Positions 46,936 to 57,500 of a stretch of DNA of 64,000 nucleotides are shown in pieces. The DNA lies in the NCBI GenBank assembly GCA_951213105.1, contig OX578148.1, forward strand, positions 140,069,915-140,133,914, written 5' to 3'. The notes beneath the pieces were generated by a model. That model made no database searches, was not told the DNA's origin, and saw only the letters and a list, made by a program, of their open reading frames with translations. The position numbers were made by a program, and so were the translations under genes. Positions within the stretch are counted from its first letter, which is position 1, and every line of letters begins with the position of its first letter. This DNA is from Amaurobius ferox. Lineage: Eukaryota; Arthropoda; Arachnida; Araneae; Amaurobiidae.

Positions 46936-47338
46936 ATGTGAGTGAGAAGGGAGAGGTACATAACGAATATATATATATATTTTTAAATCATGTATATATT
47001 CTATTGAAAGTGAATATTTTATTTTTTGGTCAGTTAAAAATATCCATCCAAGAAGATAAATTGAGTTATATCCTATTAAAGTGCGAGGTTAAACGATTGT
47101 ACATTTCTAAAGTAGCCGTTTTTAAAGCAGAAATAATGAAAATTTCTATACTGCTAAGTATATGAGTATTTTGTTTTGGAAGAGTAAGGGCAAAACTCTT
47201 CATGTGACGTCACGTGCCCATGCTCTATGGATAAACGATATAGACCCGTGTCACCCATCCATTCGATCCTCGATTCCCTCCCAACTTTCCAAAATTCTTT
47301 AGTACGATCTGCCCAAACGCTACATGAAAAGAAATCTG
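46936..47338. other. Intronic sequence, nothing recognised
   Basis: AT-rich, with a short (TA)n at about 46968-46981. No exon-like open frame with splice sites is seen. Confidence 0.45.
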
Positions 47339-48132
47339 ATGTGGGTAGCATATGACTTTCCCTGCCGACTCATATTCATGTTCTCTTCATTTCTTTCCAA
47401 ATAAAACCCTGAAATTGAATTAAAAATGCTTATTCAGTGTTATTTTTTGCAATAAAACTCAGTTTAATGAGTTATTAAAGAAATAAAGAAAACATGAATT
47501 TGAGTCTGCAGGGAAAGTTATGTGCTGCCCACATCAGATTTTTCCTTTCCCTGCAATGCATGGTAACGTATAGGGAAAGCATTGGAATCATACCGAAAAT
47601 CACAACTCGAGTTTTCGACGGATCTACACGTTGTAACACCTCTAGAATACGATAAAACCATTTTTAGCGTGACGTCTGTGTGTGTGTCTGTGTGTCTATC
47701 TGTGTATCCACTCTCACTTAAAAACTAATTGACTGAATATCATAAAATTTAGTAGGTAAGTCACTTGTGGACGACTCTGGTGCTGATTAGTTTTGGGTGC
47801 AATTGAGGATAAAAGAACCTGCCTTTTTTTGCGAAATGGCCCGCAAAAATCGTCAAAATATAAACTAAAAAACTACGTATGCTCAAATATATCCATTAAA
47901 TGCTTGTTTCATGCGTAATGTTTAACTATGAAATGAATAAGACCAACCCCATTACACTAGGACTAGCTGTTCCCGAGATATTTTAGTTTTTTCGTATTTT
48001 TTTTACGCCACCTTTGAAAATAAGTTCAGTTACCAAATGAGAACGAAAATTGAATTAAATGTATTTAAAATAAAGAGAACGTGAATATAAGTCTGCAGGA
48101 AAAGTCATGTGCTGCCCATAACCGAATTTTTG
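47339..48132 (+). mobile_element. Family A element, copy A6
   Basis: Its left edge is the inverted tail ('tctgatgtgggtagcatatg' then 'actttccctgc'). The forward tail-type sequence 'gtctgcagggaaagttatgt' follows at about 47503, then the start hairpin (47550), (TG)n (47677), one 'ggtgctgattag' module and the usual right part. Its right end abuts the inverted copy A7, tail to tail. Confidence 0.6.
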
Positions 48133-48298
48133 TTTTTATTTGGTAATTGGACATTTTTCCAAAATCGGCGTACCACAAATTCAAGAAATCTTAAATATCT
48201 TAAGAACGGTTAGTCCTAAAGTATAATGAAGTGTGTTATATTCTTTTTCTCGTCAAAAACTGCGTATAAAACAAGAAATTAATTAATACATTTGAGCA
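48133..48298 (-). mobile_element. Family A element, copy A7, left part
   Basis: The inverted tail-side portion of a family A element reads 'tttttatttggtaattgg', 'agaacggttagtcctaaagt', 'gcgtataaaacaag'. It is cut at 'tacatttgagca' (48287-48298) by LINE-2w and resumes at 51378. Confidence 0.7.
48287..48298 (+). repeat. Left target-site duplication of LINE-2w (12 bp)
   Basis: 'tacatttgagca' recurs exactly at 51378-51389. Uninterrupted family A copies have the inverse of 'atacatttgagcatat' once at this place, which confirms the empty site. Confidence 0.85.
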
Positions 48299-48325
48299 TG
48301 AAATGAAATGAAATGAGAGACGGGT

Positions 48326-48340
48326 GGCTCAAAAAGAGCC
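48326..48340 (-). other. 3'-terminal hairpin of LINE-2w
   Basis: 'ggctc', five A (five T in the element strand), 'gagcc' form a perfect 5-bp stem 11 bases from the (TTTCA)n tail. Some LINE reverse transcriptases recognise a 3' stem-loop. That role is inferred here, not shown. Confidence 0.6.
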
Positions 48341-48389
48341 CAGCACATCGACCAGAGGTCTATTATACTACCCCAGACAGAACAAATCT

Positions 48390-51377
48390 CTACGAAAAGA
48401 GACCAGTAGCCGACGCAAAGATGAGCAGGCACTTGACAGGGATGTCATTCAGCTCCCAGGGTTCAATCACATGATGACCAATGTGTTCGAATCTGTGAGT
48501 AGATTACCTCTCATTCAATGAGAATGTGAGCAGCAGTTTCTTCGCTGTATTTGCAGCCCCTGCAAAGCGAATCTTTAGTGACGCCCATAATGTTAAGGTG
48601 TCTCTTGAGGGTGCAGTGCCCAGTACGGAGCCCAACAGCCCTCCTGATGCCTGTTCTGCTGAACGTGAAAAGTTCTTTTTGACGTGTACTAGGGCAATTG
48701 TAGTTGAGAATTTTCGCTTGCCTTTGACCCTTAATATTACGCCAGTTCTTACATTGAAGCTTCCTGAAGATGTCATAAACAATTCTTCTGTTAAGATCAT
48801 TGGGAATACCCAAGGTCGGCTCAGGGCCAACAAAAGGAGTACTTGAGCCTTTTCTAGCCAATTCATCAGCCAACTCATTACCTGGAATACCCGAATGTCC
48901 AACAAAAGGAGTACTTGAGCCTTTTCTAGCCAATTCATCAGCCAACTCATTACCTGGAATACCCGAATGTCCAGGCACCCAGTAAAGAATGACTTCATCA
49001 TTGCTAGCAATTTCACACAGTGCATTATAGCACTCCCAGATAAGGGAAGATGTCATGGTAGACTTCCCAAGAGCCATGAGAGCAGCCAGACAGTCGGAAC
49101 AGATAAGTATTTGGTTGCTCTTATAATTTCTGTCATAGCAAATTCTACAACACTTAAGAATCACAAAGACCTCGGCCTGAAAGACAGTAGCATAACTGCC
49201 AAGCGGATAAGATAGCTCTGTGCCATCATCCGGGCATCACACACCAGCACCAGTACTTGTGCGGATCTTCGAGCCATCCGTATACCATACAATACAGTTC
49301 TGTTTATTGTAGGTGGGAGTCCTCTTCCGGTCATCCCGCGAGGAGACCTGAATTTCGTAAGGCTTGTCAAACGTATATTTGACATGAATGCCATCAGGTG
49401 GCATACAGAAATAAAGATGACTAGCAACGTTACTGTTAAGATCACTCCAAGATTAATACCTTGAGTAATCTTTCCAGTGTTTCAGGTATTTAAGATGTTC
49501 ATGCAAATGAGTGCCTCTGCTTCTATACGCCTATAGAGCGGGTGCAATCCAAGTAAAAGTTCAAGAGTTGCAGTAGGAGTAGTTTTCATGCATCCAGAGA
49601 TTGTGATACAAACCATCCTTTGAAGCTTAATTAATTCTAATTTAGCAGTTTCACATCTTATTCTAGACCACCAAACAATGGAGCCATAAGAAAGGATAGG
49701 GCAGATTACCATCGAGTAAATCCAAAGGATAGCCTTGAGATTTAAACCCCAGGTTTTCCCAATGGCATTCCTACAAGGCCAGAAGATTCTTCTAGCTTTA
49801 GTCGGGCAGTAATCCAAGTGTCTCTTCCAGTTGAGTCCCTTGTCAAAATAAATTCCTAAGAATTTAACCTCCTTGGAGCAGGTAAGCTTCTGTCCCAAGA
49901 AGCGAATGTCTCCAAGATTAAGAATGCGTTTTCTAGTAAACGCAACGCAACCATAGCAGTCTTCTGCGGATTAACAGAAAGACCTGCATTTTTACACCAT
50001 GTCTCAACCCTCCTAAGTGCAATGGACATCATGTCAGAGACAGTGTTGCCAAATTTGCCCCTGGCAGCGATAACAACATCGTCTGCGTAACCAACGCAGG
50101 AAACACCAGAAACATTGATGCTGTCTAAAAGAGAGTCCACAACTATACACCAAAGAATTGGCGAAAGCACCCCCCCTTGCGGACAGCCCGCAAGTGCATG
50201 CACCGTCATACTATCACCAAGAAAAGATGCACAAATATACCTATTAGATAAAAGGTTCTTGATCCAGTAAGAGATCGTAATATCAACACCTTTCCAATCA
50301 AGAGCATCAAGGATGGTATCGATGGGTACCTTATCAAAGGCGCCTTCAATGTCGAGAAAGGTGGCAAGAGCAACTTCCTTGGCATTAAAGTTTCTCTCCA
50401 AAATAAGGCAGAGACTATTAAGGGCAGTATCCGTGGATTTACCCGGTTGATAGACATGATGAGAGCTTGACAGCCAGATTAATTTCTCTTAAATACCTGT
50501 CTATAAGTTTTTCAATAGTCTAAAAGAAAAACTGTAAGGTTAATAGGTCTGAAGGATTTGACCTCGTAATAATTATCCTTTCCAATCTTTGGAATAAAGA
50601 TTACCTTAGTATGCTTCCAGGCAGATGGTACATGACCCAAGGCAATACATGATCTGTAGATGCTGCAGAGAATGGGAGCTAGCACCTCAATTCCCTCCTG
50701 GAGAAGAATTCGAGTGATGCCATCAGTCACTGGAGTTTTATAGGGTTTATGGGAATCAATTGCCCATTTAACCCTGTCCAGTGTAACCACTCTCCTAGCA
50801 ATGCTCCAGCTTTTATCATCACAAGTAGACGTGGAGCAGGCATCAACTATGTCGCTATGAACATACTGAACAGAAACTGGAAAATGGACCCTGAACAACT
50901 CAGCCAGGGTTTCTTCTCCAGTAACAGAAAAATCACCATTTGACTTCTTGACAGTGTTCAAATTACAATTCCTGTCTCTTGCCATCAGCTTAAAAAGCAG
51001 AGGCATCATTAATGCCTTCACAGTAAGTTCTCCAAGAGTTTCTCTTGGAGTCTCTGACTGCCTTATTATAAGAGGTAAGAGCTGATTTATAAACCTGCCA
51101 TTCTCCACTCTTTTTAGCTCTATTGAAAAGCTTTCTGCATTTCCCACGCAAACGGCTGAGCTCATTCGACCACCAGGGAACAATCCTTGGGGAGTCAGCA
51201 TTTGTGGTCTTGCAGTTGTTGTAGAAGGATTAGATTATGGTGTGTTGCACAAAGTCAACAGCCAAATCCAGGTTTTCAATAGAAGAATATTCACTATTAT
51301 GGCTAGCCAAACTGACCAGAAGATTTTCTTTGTAGGAACCCCAATTGGTTCTTCTTGGGTTCCTACCTTTAGCTGTT
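48390..51377 (-). pseudogene. LINE-2w ORF2 remnant: reverse transcriptase / RNase H
   Basis: It is read in pieces. The linker (IVPWWSNELSRLRGKCRK) is followed after a frameshift by KLMARDRNCNL and WKHTKVIFIPKIGKDNYYE. FRPINL comes next, then a shift to TIEKLIDRYLREINLAVK and another before YQPGKSTDTALNSL. The 50401-49856 piece holds FLDIEGAFDKVP, GCPQGGVLSPILW and GYADD (YADD at 50089-50078). A further shift leads to KEVKFLGIYFDKGLNWKRH. RNase H starts with YTDGSK (49284-49267), then FQAEV, ICSDCLAAL, and WVPGHSGIPGNELADEL, which is present twice through a 72-bp duplication. A TGA (48513-48511) replaces the cysteine of -HILIEC-. The true end is probably the TAG at 48392-48390 after -FASATGLFS. 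Confidence 0.9.
48827..48970 (-). repeat. Perfect 72-bp in-frame tandem duplication in RNase H
   Basis: Bases 48827-48898 and 48899-48970 are identical. At 24 codons the duplication keeps frame and repeats the segment GHSGIPGNELADELARK plus seven residues. It therefore contains two copies of the conserved RNase H histidine and final aspartate. No substitutions separate the copies, so it is younger than the element's frameshifts or has been homogenised. Confidence 0.9.
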
Positions 51378-51806
51378 TACATTTGAGCACACACTACCTA
51401 GTCCTTTTTTTTCAGATTTGGGCGATTTTAGTGGATATTTCGTGTAAAAAAGATTGGTTCTTCTTTTTCGAATCATACCAAAATCTAATCAGCACCAGAG
51501 TATCCCACAACCACAAGTAAGTTATCTACCAAATTTTGTGAAATTGGGTCGATTAGTATTTTAGCTGGAGGGGATACAAAAACTAATCAACACCAGGATC
51601 ACATCCATGTGACTTACCTAGTAAATTTTATGAAATTCGGTAAATTAGTTTTTGAGTTAGAGTGGATACATACACTGCGTAGACACACACACAGATGTCA
51701 AGCTAAAAATTGTTTTTTCGTATTCTAGATGTTAACGTGTAGATCAGTCGAAAACTCGAGTTGTGATTTTCGGCATGATTCCGATACTTTCCGTATACAT
51801 TATTAT
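51378..51806 (-). mobile_element. Family A element, copy A7, right part
   Basis: It resumes after LINE-2w with the second 'tacatttgagca'. 'agatttgggcgatttt', inverted 'ctaatcagcaccag' modules (two), a short (CA)n and 'cgaaaactcgagttgtgatt' follow. It ends at the inverted hairpin start near 51790-51806. Confidence 0.7.
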
Positions 51807-52206
51807 GTTGTTTGTCCAGTTTGTTGAGAATGAACTTCTAAGAGAGCGATTTATTAGCAGTATCTAAAAAATGCAGCAAAAGAAAAAAAATCGAAAGCTA
51901 TTTGAAAATAGATTCCGGTTTGAGAAAGAGCTCCATTTCAGCTACTCTAGAGCCTCAGATCTGCACTAAAGAAACCCTGCAGTTGATTTTAATCATAAAT
52001 GTAATAACTAACAATATTAATGTTTTTTTAAAATAAACAATTTATTAAGCGGGCTCTGCCGATACACGCATCGCATTGTCAAGGTTGTAACAGTAACCAA
52101 TTTAATTTCATTTCATTTTAATTATTTTATTTTAACAATTATTTTGTTCAAGCTGTAGGATTTTTAAAATTTTTTTTCATCATTTAAGAAATAAATTCGT
52201 ACTTAC
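51807..52206. other. Intron sequence next to the 52207-52335 exon
   Basis: No repeat family is recognised. It ends with the minus-strand donor 'gtaagt' at 52206-52201. Confidence 0.5.
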
Positions 52207-52335
52207 GTGACCCCCAGGACTTTAGAAAAGACGATTTGCTCAAATCGAATACATCGAATTGCTGCAAAGTGAACAATTGGGGCTGTCTTCTAGTATGGCT
52301 CCAATTCAGATAAACGTCGTTTGTGGGGTAGACGG
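52207..52335 (-). CDS. Cys-loop channel subunit, extracellular-domain exon
   Basis: The acceptor is 'tttttattttcag' and the donor 'gtaagt'. The exon has two leading bases, 42 codons and one trailing base. That trailing C joins the AG of the 46030 exon as CAG, so phase and frame fit across the intron. The peptide VYPTNDVYLNWSHTRR-, then LFTLQQFDVFDLSKSSF-, corresponds to the strand pattern 'Y..W......LPQF' before the C-loop in glycine/GABA/glutamate-type channels. Only the second cysteine (-ISCLEL, next exon) of the extra loop-C disulphide is present. The position of its usual partner is occupied by non-cysteine residues, so this subunit lacks that bond. The phase-1 acceptor requires an upstream exon, which is not found up to 54 kb. 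Confidence 0.85.
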
Positions 52336-52758
52336 CTGAAAATAAAAACAGTTTCATTCAAATTGCAACTTTTCCCATCTTTTCTTCATACTCTAATCAT
52401 TGACGATAAAAACAGATTGCAATCCAAGCTCTCCACTTAATGTCTACAGTAGTGAACTGGGACACTTTCAGAATTTTCAATGAGTTACTGTTACTTTTCC
52501 AATGAGTAACGAAAGTGATAATACAATTGATTGTAATGAAATGAGGAAATTAAGAATTTTGACTCTTCCCCCCGTAATATTCTGCTCTGGATCTTACAAT
52601 TTCCGTCATATTTATATGTTGCCAAAGAAACACTATGATTTTGATCACTCTTAACCCTACTACTCATAATCAAAAAACAAAAGCATTATGTTTTCATTTC
52701 CAATATATTTTAAATAGTAAGGGTCAGATTTGCATTGTTGCAAGGAATAAATAAATAG
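52336..52758. other. Probable upstream intron, nothing recognised
   Basis: No further exon of the receptor is visible on the minus strand here. The longest frame of 60 codons has no motif. Confidence 0.5.
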
Positions 52759-52857
52759 ACAAGAAAGATCAATCATGCTTAAAGCATTGTTAATGAAACA
52801 CTCTGAAATGCAATTCTATTTAAACAGCTCTAAAATGCGATACATTCAGCGCTGATA
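52759..52857 (-). mobile_element. Family C copy C6, left part (interrupted)
   Basis: Inverted family C end: 'acaagaaagatcaatcatgc', then 'taaaatgcgatacattcagc'. It breaks at 'gatatttttaa'. In C4 the same phrase runs on into 'aattatcacaatac', and here that continuation is found at about 53997. Confidence 0.75.
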
Positions 52858-53996
52858 TTTTTAACACTTTATAACATAGTTGAAAAGTGTTTATGACTTT
52901 GTTCATTCTGTCTGTCTGTCTGTCCGTTTGCACGATAACTACCATAAAAATGACTTTATCAAAATGAAATTTTAGTATGTTGTTCAGACGGTCTGTGGGA
53001 CCTATGGGAATATAAATGAATACTATCACCCAATTAGTTTTGGATTGAACACGAATTGAAGAAATGAAATATATTTCCGCTGTGGGACCTAATTTTTCAG
53101 ACATTTTCTAAACAAATTTAAAATTCACAAATTACTTCGAAAGTTTTAGAATATATTCAAATTATCCCATAAAAAATTAAAAAAAAAATTTCAGCAAAAT
53201 ATATTCGGTAGTTTTTAAATAAAAATTATAATAATGATGACACCCATGTCATATGACGAGAACACGTGACCCACTTCAAAATAGAATAGGACATCCATCT
53301 TGTGTCAAAATTGTGATTTTGAAAGTCCTTTTTAATTTATATTTAATATTGTATCCGCCGTAAAACAGCTTTATTTTTACTTAATTTCTGTGCATCTATA
53401 TTCTGAAATAGCGCAATTACAATATATTTGTGTTTAAGCGATCATCAATCATTGATCATTTCTAAAACGAAGTTTAATTTTCACTTATAGAAAATATAAA
53501 CACATGAAGTTGTAAGATGAGTTGTATAAGAACTGTTGAATTTCTTGAATGCAAAATTATTTGGCTCTGGAGTCGGCAATATAGCTGATATGAATGAAAC
53601 ATTCATTGATTTTATATAGAAACGCAGACAATTTTATTGCAGACATTTTCGATGAAGTTTTAAGCATAGAGTTAAATTACTTTTACCTCCATGATTTGAG
53701 TTTTTAAGTAAAATAAATTAGTATAGTATTTTGATGAATGAAAGGAATAGAAAAAGTGTATGAATGAAATATTTACTGCTTTTTCATAAAGAGCCAGGCA
53801 ATTTATATTTCAATGACGTCATTTGAATAAAGTTCATTTTTGTTAAGTTTTCAAATATAATAAATTATTGTAGTATTGTGATAATTTTAAAAATATGACA
53901 GCTAAATGTATCACATTTTAGAGATGATTAAATAAAATTGCATTTCAGTTGGAAAGTGTTTTATAATCATTACTTTATGCATGATCTTTCTTGTTG
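52855..53996 (+). mobile_element. Family C copy C5, nested in C6
   Basis: A complete forward copy with start hairpin ('aacactttataacatagttg', about 52862), (GTCT)n, 'cgataactaccataaaaatg' and terminal 'gatctttcttgtt'. It lies inside the inverted copy C6, in the opposite orientation, which creates a large imperfect inverted repeat. Confidence 0.75.
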
Positions 53997-54290
53997 TAAT
54001 TATCACAGACCTACAACAATTTTTTTACTTGAAAACTTCATACTTCATCGAAAAAGATTAACTTTATTCAAATGACGTTATCGAAATATAAATCGTCTGG
54101 CTCTCTATGTAAAAGCAGTGAATATTTTATTCAGACCCTTTTATTTCAGATTCAGTAATTAGTAAGATAATTTTGATGAAAAAAATTTAGCCATTTTTAT
54201 ACAATTCATCTTACAATCACTTGTTTGCATTTTGTCTCCATGAAGATGTGGCTCCGTTGTAAAAATAACCTAAGTTTCATGATCATTTAA
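53997..54290 (-). mobile_element. Family C copy C6, right part; source of the satellite
   Basis: It resumes with 'attatcacagacctac', then 'caaatgacgttatcgaaat' and 'cgtctggctctctatgtaaa'. From about 54098 the sequence is the founder-like version of the satellite core, differing from the array consensus at several positions ('cagacccttttatttcag' here, 'caggcccttttattccag' in the array). Confidence 0.75.
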
Positions 54291-54293
54291 ACT

Positions 54294-54533
54294 AAAACAT
54301 ATAGTAATTGCGTTGACGCAGTAACTAACATATAGTAATTAAAACATATAGTAATTGCGTTGACGCAGTAACTAACATATAGTAACTAAACCATATAGTA
54401 ATTGCGTTGGCACAGTAACTAACATAAAGTAACTAAAACATATAGTAATTGCGTTGACACAGTAACTAACATAAAGTAACTAAAACATATAGTAATTGCG
54501 TTGACACAGTAACTCACATATAGTAATTGCGTT
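54294..54533 (+). repeat. First block of 47-bp subrepeats
   Basis: Four full subrepeats begin at 54294, 54341, 54388 and 54435. A fifth begins at 54482 and passes into the 'cagtaactcacatatag' junction. They differ at the 'gacgcag' / 'ggcacag' / 'gacacag' positions, the same variants that reappear near 61190-61400 and 62490-62700. Confidence 0.9.
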
Positions 54534-57500
54534 GACTCTCTATGTCTGACTCTCTATGTAAAAGCAGTTAATATTTTATTCAGGCCCTTTTATTCCAGAT
54601 TCAGTAATTAGTAAGATAATTTTGCGTGAAAAAAATTTAGCCATTTTTATACAACTCAATTTACAATCACTTGTTTGCATTTTGTCTCCATGAAGATGTG
54701 GCTCCGTTGTAAAAATAACCTAAGTTTCATGATCATTTAAACTAAAACATATAGTAATTGCGTTGAAGCAGTAACGAACATATAGTAACTAAACCATATA
54801 GTAATTGCGTTGACACAGTAACTAACATAAAGTAACTAAAACATATAGTAATTGCGTTGACACAGTAACTAACATAAAGTAACTAAAACATATAGTAATT
54901 GCGTTGACACAGTAACTCACATATAGTAATTGCGTTGACTCTCTATGTCTGACTCTCTATGTAAAAGCAGTTAATATTTTATTCAGGCCCTTTTATTCCA
55001 GATTCAGTAATTAGTAAGATAATTTTGCGTGAAAAAAATTTAGCCATTTTTATACAACTCAATTTACAATCACTTGTTTGCATTTTGTCTCCATGAAGAT
55101 GTGGCTCCGTTGTAAAAATAACCTAAGTTTCATGATCATTTAAACTAAAACATATAGTAATTGCGTTGACGCAGTAACTAACATATAGTAACCAAAACAT
55201 ATAGTAATTGCGTTGACACAGTAACTCACATATAGTAATTGCGTTGACTCTCTATGTCTGACTCTCTATGTAAAAGCAGTTAATATTTTATTCAGGCCCT
55301 TTTATTCCAGATTCAGTAATTAGTAAGATAATTTTGCGTGAAAAAAATTTAGCCATTTTTATACAACTCAATTTACAATCACTTGTTTGCATTTTGTCTC
55401 CATGAAGATGTGGCTCCGTTGTAAAAATAACCTAAGTTTCATGATCATTTAAACTAAAACATATAGTAATTGCGTTGACGCAGTAACTAACTTATAGTAA
55501 CCAAAACATATAGTAATTGCGTTGAAGCAGTAACGAACATATAGTAACTAAACCATATAGTAATTGCGTTGACACAGTAACTAACATAAAGTAACTAAAA
55601 CATATAGTAATTGCGTTGACACAGTAACTCACATATAGTAATTGCGTTGACTCTCTATGTCTGACTCTCTATGTAAAAGCAGTTAATATTTTATTCAGGC
55701 CCTTTTATTCCAGATTCAGTAATTAGTAAGATAATTTTGCGTGAAAAAAATTTAGCCATTTTTATACAACTCAATTTACAATCACTTGTTTGCATTTTGT
55801 CTCCATGAAGATGTGGCTCCGTTGTAAAAATAACCTAAGTTTCATGATCATTTAAACTAAAACATATAGTAATTGCGTTGAAGCAGTAACGAACATATAG
55901 TAACTAAACCATATAGTAATTGCGTTGACACAGTAACTAACATAAAGTAACTAAAACATATAGTAATTGCGTTGACACAGTAACTAACATAAAGTAACTA
56001 AAACATATAGTAATTGCGTTGACACAGTAACTCACATATAGTAATTGCGTTGACTCTCTATGTCTGACTCTCTATGTAAAAGCAGTTAATATTTTATTCA
56101 GGCCCTTTTATTCCAGATTCAGTAATTAGTAAGATAATTTTGCGTGAAAAAAATTTAGCCATTTTTATACAACTCAATTTACAATCACTTGTTTGCATTT
56201 TGTCTCCATGAAGATGTGGCTCCGTTGTAAAAATAACCTAAGTTTCATGATCATTTAAACTAAAACATATAGTAATTGCGTTGACGCAGTAACTAACATA
56301 TAGTAACCAAAACATATAGTAATTGCGTTGACACAGTAACTCACATATAGTAATTGCGTTGACTCTCTATGTCTGACTCTCTATGTAAAAGCAGTTAATA
56401 TTTTATTCAGGCCCTTTTATTCCAGATTCAGTAATTAGTAAGATAATTTTGCGTGAAAAAAATTTAGCCATTTTTATACAACTCAATTTACAATCACTTG
56501 TTTGCATTTTGTCTCCATGAAGATGTGGCTCCGTTGTAAAAATAACCTAAGTTTCATGATCATTTAAACTAAAACATATAGTAATTGCGTTGACGCAGTA
56601 ACTAACTTATAGTAACCAAAACATATAGTAATTGCGTTGAAGCAGTAACGAACATATAGTAACTAAACCATATAGTAATTGCGTTGACACAGTAACTAAC
56701 ATAAAGTAACTAAAACATATAGTAATTGCGTTGACACAGTAACTCACATATAGTAATTGCGTTGACTCTCTATGTCTGACTCTCTATGTAAAAGCAGTTA
56801 ATATTTTATTCAGGCCCTTTTATTCCAGATTCAGTAATTAGTAAGATAATTTTGCGTGAAAAAAATTTAGCCATTTTTATACAACTCAATTTACAATCAC
56901 TTGTTTGCATTTTGTCTCCATGAAGATGTGGCTCCGTTGTAAAAATAACCTAAGTTTCATGATCATTTAAACTAAACCATATAGTAATTGCGTTGACACA
57001 GTAACTAACATAAAGTAACTAAAACATATAGTAATTGCGTTGACACAGTAACTCACATATAGTAATTGCGTTGACTCTCTATGTCTGACTCTCTATGTAA
57101 AAGCAGTTAATATTTTATTCAGGCCCTTTTATTCCAGATTCAGTAATTAGTAAGATAATTTTGCGTGAAAAAAATTTAGCCATTTTTATACAACTCAATT
57201 TACAATCACTTGTTTGCATTTTGTCTCCATGAAGATGTGGCTCCGTTGTAAAAATAACCTAAGTTTCATGATCATTTAAACTAAAACATATAGTAATTGC
57301 GTTGACGCAGTAACTAACTTATAGTAACCAAAACATATAGTAATTGCGTTGAAGCAGTAACGAACATATAGTAACTAAACCATATAGTAATTGCGTTGAC
57401 ACAGTAACTAACATAAAGTAACTAAAACATATAGTAATTGCGTTGACACAGTAACTCACATATAGTAATTGCGTTGACTCTCTATGTCTGACTCTCTATG

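Larger units (their letters stand above)
48299..51377 (-). mobile_element. LINE-2w: 5'-truncated R1/I-group-like LINE (about 3.1 kb)
   Basis: It is inserted into family A copy A7 with a 12-bp target duplication. In element orientation it starts in the linker before RT and runs through RT, thumb and RNase H, with a C-terminal segment after the knuckle. It then has a 3' UTR of about 90 bases with a 5-bp stem/T5-loop hairpin (48326-48340) and a (TTTCA)n tail (48299-48315). The WWSNELSRLRGKCRK linker is typical of R1/Jockey/LOA-type elements. Unlike classical R1 it has an RNase H. Several frameshifts make it dead. It differs from LINE-1w throughout, including the tail. Confidence 0.9.
46031..52206 (-). 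other. Intron of the Cys-loop channel gene (6,176 bp)
   Basis: It is bounded by 'gtaagt' at 52206-52201 and a pyrimidine-rich 'cctag' at 46031. Its length comes almost entirely from insertions: B2, A6, A7 and LINE-2w. LINE-2w lies in the sense direction of the gene. The intron is phase 1. Confidence 0.75.
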
